A stretch of 44,108 nt of DNA from a virus. A model generated the notes under the pieces. It searched no databases. It had not been told where the DNA came from and saw nothing but the letters and a program-made list of their open reading frames with translations. A program made the position numbers and the translations under genes. The stretch is from positions 1 to 44,108 of IMG/VR virus record IMGVR_UViG_3300038309_000228, one strand, 5' to 3'. Below are positions 40,460 to 44,108 of the stretch, piece after piece; position 1 is the stretch's first letter, and each line of letters opens with the position of its first letter.

Positions 40460-41813
40460 TATGGATAACCTCCCAATCATCTCCAGACATGGCTGCCGAC
40501 TCGCGGGCCAGGCTCGATACGCCTATGTTCATCCTGAGCTGTGCCGCCTGAGCCTCCTTGAGCTCATCGACAGCGCCACGTGCTGGCCCAATCCATCTAG
40601 CACTTCCGTATGCGTTTCTGCGCTGGGCGTCATCAAAATATCCAGGCAAATCGATGATGCCCAATGATACCACATTATCAAGCCAATATCTATACACCTT
40701 TGAGCACATATGGTTGGCGAAAGATTCACGCCTGACAAGATAAGCCTGCCAGGCTTTGAGCATGGAGGCGCGAGCGGCGCTGTAGCTGGAATCAAAGTGC
40801 ATCATCAACTCATCGCCGGGGATTTCCAGAGCTGCACCGATTTGTCGCACCATGGACGTGAGAAAATCACCAAAACCGGGCACAGGGCGCTTTGGGTCGG
40901 CTAAATTGATGCGCTCTCCTGGTGCTAGGTCAATAATTGCACCATTTCCGAGCTTGATGTTCGATGCCTCAATATCCTGGGGCATCTCGAGGTCCATGCC
41001 GGGCTGCAGATCACGCTCGATGAAAAGCGTGAGCATGCTGTTGATTGCGGTTGCAGTCAATTCGGCGTTGATATACTGCTCAATTCTGAAAAGTGATTCG
41101 AGAATCGGCGCAAGAAAAGGTGCCCCGCGCGGGGCGCCTGGTCGGTCCCTGTCACCAAATACCTGCAGGATCTGCTCTCTGCCCATTGAATCGAATACCG
41201 GAACCCTGGTCCACGATGGCTGGGCCTGGTCCTGGGGGTAGGAACCTGCGACATGAATGGCAACGGTTCGCCCAGAAGCATCCTTCTCGATACCGTCGAA
41301 AATATTGGACTGATTTTGCCTGTTCAGAGGAGTGCTGACACGGTCCGCCTCTATAATCTGCAGGGTCGTGCCGTATATTTTACCTGGATCACTTTTAATA
41401 TATACGAAACAATCACCAGAAAGCAGGGCTGATTGGAAAACCGCCGACTGCAGGTATGAGAACGTCTGGTGACCTTCAATATCGCATTCATCAGGGCTAT
41501 CCGCCCAGGCCCTGAAATGGCCTTCAATCAGGGTTTCCGTGGCGCTGATCGTGTCTGGGTCTGCTGAATCAAACTGAGGTCCTGATATCTTCGATCTCAG
41601 GCGCAGACCGCGTCCGATGACGTTGGTGCGCAACCTGTTGATGATTGCCCGGGCAATCAAATGATTGCGATACGCGTCCCTGGAACGATTGATGAGCGTC
41701 TGGCGCTCTCTGGTAGGCAGGTCGGTCCGTGGAGATGTGGCAAACGGGAGCCACGATCTCAGGCTCTTTATGGCCCGGGATGCTCCTCGGTAGTTTGTTT
41801 CAGATTGGTCCAA
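40371..41813 (-). CDS. portal protein (lambda family)
   Basis: 480 residues. 'QTLINRSRDAYRNHLIARAIINRLRTNVIGRGLRLRSKI' and 'PGDELMMHFDSSYSAARASMLKAWQAYLVRRESF' are family signatures, together with 'DPGKIYGTTLQIIEADRVSTP'. It forms the dodecameric ring for DNA entry. The only start at the domain is TTG 41813, with no good SD, and it lies inside the motif GTATTTTGG and 27 nt from the CRISPR repeat at 41840. The original start region was therefore probably lost when the array was inserted. Confidence 0.94.
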   Translation of the reverse strand: MDQSETNYRGASRAIKSLRSWLPFATSPRTDLPTRERQTLINRSRDAYRNHLIARAIINRLRTNVIGRGLRLRSKISGPQFDSADPDTISATETLIEGHFRAWADSPDECDIEGHQTFSYLQSAVFQSALLSGDCFVYIKSDPGKIYGTTLQIIEADRVSTPLNRQNQSNIFDGIEKDASGRTVAIHVAGSYPQDQAQPSWTRVPVFDSMGREQILQVFGDRDRPGAPRGAPFLAPILESLFRIEQYINAELTATAINSMLTLFIERDLQPGMDLEMPQDIEASNIKLGNGAIIDLAPGERINLADPKRPVPGFGDFLTSMVRQIGAALEIPGDELMMHFDSSYSAARASMLKAWQAYLVRRESFANHMCSKVYRYWLDNVVSLGIIDLPGYFDDAQRRNAYGSARWIGPARGAVDELKEAQAAQLRMNIGVSSLARESAAMSGDDWEVIHNELVAEQRRKAQDGLQSVDGGSPGVSVGD

Positions 41814-41818
41814 AATAC
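41810..41818 (-). promoter_or_regulatory. shared trailer motif GTATTTTGG beyond array 2
   Basis: Minus strand GTATTTTGG; it includes the TTG start of the portal gene. The counterparts are at 3264-3273 and 43632-43640. Confidence 0.4.
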
Positions 41819-41839
41819 ATCTCTACCATTCCAATTTCA

Positions 41840-42052
41840 CTCCATCCCCCGTACGCGTGGGACGGACCCCAACAGCTCCCGAACGGTGTTTAGATCGGCG
41901 CCCTCCATCCCCCATACGCGTGGGACGGACTCGAGCACCCGCGTAAAGATCGCCATGTATTGCCTCCATCCCCCATACGCGTGGGACGGACGCGGGTTGT
42001 CCACATACTGCACCACGCCATACCCTCCATCCCCCATACGCGTGGGACGGAC
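41840..42052 (-). CRISPR. CRISPR array 2: four repeats, three spacers
   Basis: Repeats begin at 41840, 41903, 41964 and 42025; the leader is on the right. Spacers are 41868-41902 (35 nt), 41931-41963 and 41992-42024 (33 nt). The inner repeats carry 'catacgcg' rather than 'gtacgcg'. Read on the minus strand, spacer 41868-41902 encodes G-A-D-L-N-T-V-R-E-L-L-G, the conserved end of tyrosine integrases. The array lies between tnpB and portal and is transcribed towards portal. No cas genes are nearby. Confidence 0.94.
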
Positions 42053-42159
42053 GCTTGGCATTTTTCCCAATGATTGCAACGAGTTACAGAACACTGAAAA
42101 TCCTACCAAAAGTTGGCCCAATTATGTCCGTCTCCAACATACGAGATTCTCGTTTCTAA
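42053..42159 (-). promoter_or_regulatory. CRISPR leader 2
   Basis: Nearly identical to leader 1, with the dyad ACGAGA-T-TCTCGT at 42141-42153. It lies just downstream of the tnpB end on the same strand, so leader transcription may also be fed by tnpB read-through. Confidence 0.8.
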
Positions 42160-42184
42160 CCTGGGCCGTGAATCACGATCCAGG
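42160..42184 (-). other. variable-sequence hairpin, tnpB/array 2 copy
   Basis: CCTGGG-x-CCGTG / CACG..ATCCAGG folds into an 11-level stem with AAT loop and one mismatch. It contains the tnpB stop codon. It matches the plan of 3547-3572 with a different sequence, for example T-A here where copy 2 has A-T. Confidence 0.6.
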
Positions 42185-43624
42185 AATCCGCGAGCGTTCG
42201 GGGCTCGAGGCCCCAGGGCCCCTCGTGGAGGGCGGGCCCGCATTTTCCCATTTCAGGGAGCATTCATTCTTCTGTGTCTCGATGCCCATGACTTTATCCA
42301 TGGTTTCCGGGACCACAGAGATAATATCACCATGCTTCATTTTGTCATTTTTTGAAGCTTTGATATTCTTGCATTTAACTTCTTTTATTTCAACATCAAC
42401 CACGTCGTTTGGCTGATACTTATAGAGATTCCTCGCCGCATTCTCGTCTCTGTCAACTATCAGGCCACATTCACACGTAAAAATCCTTTTATAGAGTGGC
42501 ATTTCTTCAGCAATCTTGCCGCAGGAGCTGCAGGTTTTGGTGCTCGGATACCACATCCCGGCCTCGACAATAGAGCGCCCATGCCATGCTGCCTTGTATT
42601 TGATGATTCCGAGAAGCTGGCCCATGGCGGCATCACTGCATGCCCTGGCAAGGTTACTATTTTTCATCATACCAGATACGTTAAGTGATTCTAACTTTAT
42701 CGTATTTGCAGCACATACGATATCATTAGCGACCCTGAATTGGGTATTTTTACGAATCTCCGCAACCTTCTTATGGATTTTCTCCACCCGGAGCTTCGCC
42801 TTCAGGTACCTACGGCTGTCGGTCTTGTATTTTCTCCTATCTCCACCTTCTCTCCTCGACAAAATGCGCTGTGCCTTTTTCAGCCTGCCTTCTGCCATGT
42901 ATAGAGCCCTTGGGTTCTCAAAATACCTAGCTTCCTGGCCATCGAATGTCGTCGCCAGAGTCTTTATGCCCACATCGACGCCAATCGACTCAGCCTGGGC
43001 TATGGTCTCCGGCAGATCCTCGCATTCATAGACGGCAGAGAGGTACCACTTTCCAATAGACCGGAATACGCGGCATGACAACATGCGCCCTTCAATACCA
43101 AAATCACCAGAAAATCTCATATGGCCCAATTTAGGGAGCCTGATCCTGTCTCCGTTGATGGAGACTTCCCATCTATATTCGCATCCAGGGCCTCCATTGG
43201 CATTCCTGCTGGATGCAAGGAAAAAGATAGAAATATTCGAGCGCCCCCTGGCCTTGAACCTGGGGAAACCGACCAGGTTATGAAGGAAAGACCCATCCGG
43301 CCTGATTTTGCGGCGCAGTTTACGCCCCCCTTTCTGGACATCCCTGAACCTTTTTAGGGATTCATGCATCGAAAAAGCAAGACCCTCTATCGATCTAGAT
43401 GACAGCTCCCGTAGCCACTCATGCTCCGGATTATCCCGGATTTTCCTGCAAATGGTCGTCAGAGTGAACTTTGAAGGAAACTTGCCAGTCTCGTCTTTCG
43501 TTCTCACAATTTCGTCTAGCATCTTATTCCAGACGAACCTCAACATGCCCAATTGGCGAGAAAGTGATGCCTCCTGGGTTTTGTTGGGGTACAGTCTGTA
43601 AGTCCGGCCTACCATCCTAGACAT
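42173..43624 (-). CDS. tnpB: TnpB RNA-guided nuclease (IS605/IS200 OrfB), intact
   Basis: 483 residues from ATG 43624, with GGAGG 5 nt upstream; the ORF continues upstream through CRISPR repeats but these are not family sequence. N-terminal 'GRTYRLYPNKTQEASLSRQLGMLRFVWNKMLDEIV' is the usual OrfB opening. The RuvC residues are all present: D217 in 'SIGVDVGIKTLATTFDG', E312 in 'IKLESLNVSGMM', D393 in 'DRDENAARNLY'. The zinc site is 'CSSCGK' (365-368) and 'CECG' (384-386). TnpB cuts DNA guided by an omega RNA made from the element's 3' end. Here residues 462-482 are encoded by the hairpin element. No tnpA is present. It lies between arrays 2 and 3 and begins 25 nt after array 3, so it may be co-transcribed with it. 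Its length, about 80-100 above typical TnpB, is in the range of small Cas12-like (type V-U) proteins. Confidence 0.94.
   Translation of the reverse strand: MSRMVGRTYRLYPNKTQEASLSRQLGMLRFVWNKMLDEIVRTKDETGKFPSKFTLTTICRKIRDNPEHEWLRELSSRSIEGLAFSMHESLKRFRDVQKGGRKLRRKIRPDGSFLHNLVGFPRFKARGRSNISIFFLASSRNANGGPGCEYRWEVSINGDRIRLPKLGHMRFSGDFGIEGRMLSCRVFRSIGKWYLSAVYECEDLPETIAQAESIGVDVGIKTLATTFDGQEARYFENPRALYMAEGRLKKAQRILSRREGGDRRKYKTDSRRYLKAKLRVEKIHKKVAEIRKNTQFRVANDIVCAANTIKLESLNVSGMMKNSNLARACSDAAMGQLLGIIKYKAAWHGRSIVEAGMWYPSTKTCSSCGKIAEEMPLYKRIFTCECGLIVDRDENAARNLYKYQPNDVVDVEIKEVKCKNIKASKNDKMKHGDIISVVPETMDKVMGIETQKNECSLKWENAGPPSTRGPGASSPERSRIPGS
42183..42241 (-). repeat. GC-rich multi-hairpin element, copy 4 (overlapping tnpB 3' end)
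   Basis: Shorter than copies 1-3: it lacks the outer CTTCGCTCC/GGAGCAAAG stem and joins the tnpB coding sequence instead. The position at the 3' end of tnpB on the same strand is where the right-end omega-RNA scaffold is expected. It has the 'gcgttc' variant. Confidence 0.85.
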
Positions 43625-43631
43625 AAATCCT

Positions 43632-43640
43632 CCAAAATAC
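43632..43640 (-). promoter_or_regulatory. shared trailer motif GTATTTTGG beyond array 3
   Basis: Minus strand GTATTTTGG immediately followed by AGG that forms the tnpB ribosome-binding site. It is 8 nt from the last repeat. Confidence 0.4.
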
Positions 43641-43648
43641 TCCACCGC

Positions 43649-44045
43649 CTCCATCCCCCGCACGAGCGGGGCGGACGCTGGCGCCGAAGGTAGAAGGCTA
43701 CAAGGTGAACCTCCATCCCTCGTACGCGTGGGACGGACTGAACCGGTCCACAAGCTCCTGGCGCTGCTTCACCCTCCATCCCCCGCACGCGTGGGACGGA
43801 CGTATCAAACAGATACTGACGACGCTGGCAAATCCTCCATCCCCCGCACGCGTGGGACGGACGTTCGCCCCTCATTTATAAAACCTAGTCTCATACTCCA
43901 TCCCCCGTACGCGTGGGACGGACGCTCCTATACAAGGCGCAGTTTCCGGCTGCGCCCTCCATCCCCCGTACGCGTGGGACGGACGTTTTGTGCATCCGCC
44001 CAAGGACCCTGGAACCCCTCCATCCCCCGTACGCGTGGGACGGAC
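43649..44045 (-). CRISPR. CRISPR array 3: seven repeats, six spacers
   Basis: Repeats start at 43649, 43711, 43774, 43835, 43896, 43957 and 44018 (28 nt each; period 61-63). The leader-distal repeat at 43649 is degenerate ('cacgagcggggcggac'), as expected for the oldest end. Spacers: 43677-43710, 43739-43773, 43802-43834, 43863-43895, 43924-43956, 43985-44017. Several read as open protein-like sequence. The second spacer in plus-strand order shares 17 of 19 nt with a spacer of array 1. Array 3 is the longest array and is directly upstream of tnpB. No cas1/2 or effector genes are visible. Confidence 0.95.
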
Positions 44046-44108
44046 TCTTGGCGGTTTTCTCAATGATTGCAACGAGTTACATAACACTGAAAATCCTACC
44101 AAAAGTTG
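44046..44108 (-). promoter_or_regulatory. CRISPR leader 3 (cut by window end)
   Basis: 63 nt identical to the first part of leader 1. The window stops in the middle of the leader. With copy 1 at positions 1-77 this would complete a module like that at 3440-3651 if the molecule is circular, with about 70 nt missing between the ends. Confidence 0.8.

Larger units (their letters stand above)
42183..43640 (-). mobile_element. tnpB-only IS605-family-type unit
   Basis: A tnpB gene with a structured right end and no tnpA transposase. I see no convincing left-end hairpin: upstream is directly the CRISPR array 3. It may be an immobile or trans-mobilised derivative. Boundaries are approximate. Confidence 0.5.

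Noticed and set aside
41868-41902. Self-targeting of the phage's own integrase by array 2
   Set aside because: The spacer and the local integrase gene differ at about a dozen of 35 nucleotides, too many for interference.
41837-42121. Open frames running through CRISPR arrays (also at 3060-3677 and 43728-44066)
   Set aside because: The frames read repeats as 'SVPRVRGME'-like peptides and depend on the repeat period; they are not proteins.
43625-43753. Longer tnpB ORF starting inside array 3
   Set aside because: The first 43 codons are repeat and spacer sequence; the ATG at 43624 has GGAGG and starts at the family N-terminus.
3290-44045. A complete CRISPR-Cas system
   Set aside because: No cas1, cas2, cas3, Cascade or Cas12 gene other than TnpB can be seen in any frame; the arrays are orphan.

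Overview
The window looks like the essentially complete genome of a temperate, contractile-tailed phage (or an excised or assembled prophage) of a Gram-negative bacterium. The head and packaging genes are lambda-like: Nu1, gpA-type terminase, gpW, portal, S49 protease, gpD and gpE. The tail is P2-like: sheath, tube, E/E' frameshift, tape measure, U, X, D, W, J, I. A tyrosine integrase and excisionase-like gene mark a lysogenic lifestyle. The head operon runs off the left end after gpW and resumes at the right end with the portal gene, both on the minus strand. The two window ends also lie inside the same repeated sequence. The molecule is therefore circular or circularly permuted, cut or broken in assembly at a repeat. 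The host cannot be named from sequence alone. The CRISPR repeats are type I-E-like (28-29 nt repeats, about 61 nt period), so the usual host probably has a I-E system.

Layout. 83-3256 (minus): gpW, terminase large and small subunits. 3290-3651: a first CRISPR module. 3664-5851 (minus): lysis genes and an unknown. 5921-7503 (minus): excisionase-like protein and integrase, with a candidate attP core at 7513-7537. 7845-9008: a GC-rich cytosine methyltransferase whose N-terminus is encoded by a repeat element and a CRISPR repeat. 9164-13421 (minus): early replication genes (PD-(D/E)XK nuclease, RecD-like helicase, primase-polymerase, ParB-like) with an iteron-like array at 10684-10935. 13529-19386 (plus): beta clamp, DnaQ exonuclease, Sak4-like ATPase, SSB-like protein, regulators, and two ankyrin-repeat proteins at the distal end. 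19394-41813 (minus): tail and head genes read from right to left. This block includes two tail-fibre-position proteins with very hydrophobic polytopic C-termini, a cluster of small amphipathic-helix proteins, and a secreted PHB-depolymerase-like esterase inserted in the head region. 41840-44108: two more CRISPR arrays flanking an intact TnpB nuclease gene.

The most unusual element is a composite module, always on the minus strand in the order GC-rich multi-hairpin element, small hairpin of changing sequence but constant structure, about 107 nt CRISPR leader, type I-E-like mini-array, then a gene start within 25-35 nt. It occurs upstream of terminase small subunit, upstream of portal and upstream of tnpB. 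A reduced leaderless version is fused to the methyltransferase. There are no cas genes, so the arrays would need host Cas proteins. One spacer encodes the conserved C-terminal motif of a tyrosine integrase of another element, and two spacers in different arrays overlap on homologous targets. This points to inter-phage conflict. The hairpin element overlaps the 3' end of tnpB where an omega (right-end) RNA is expected, so the locus joins TnpB/RNA-guided-nuclease parts with I-E arrays inside a phage late operon.
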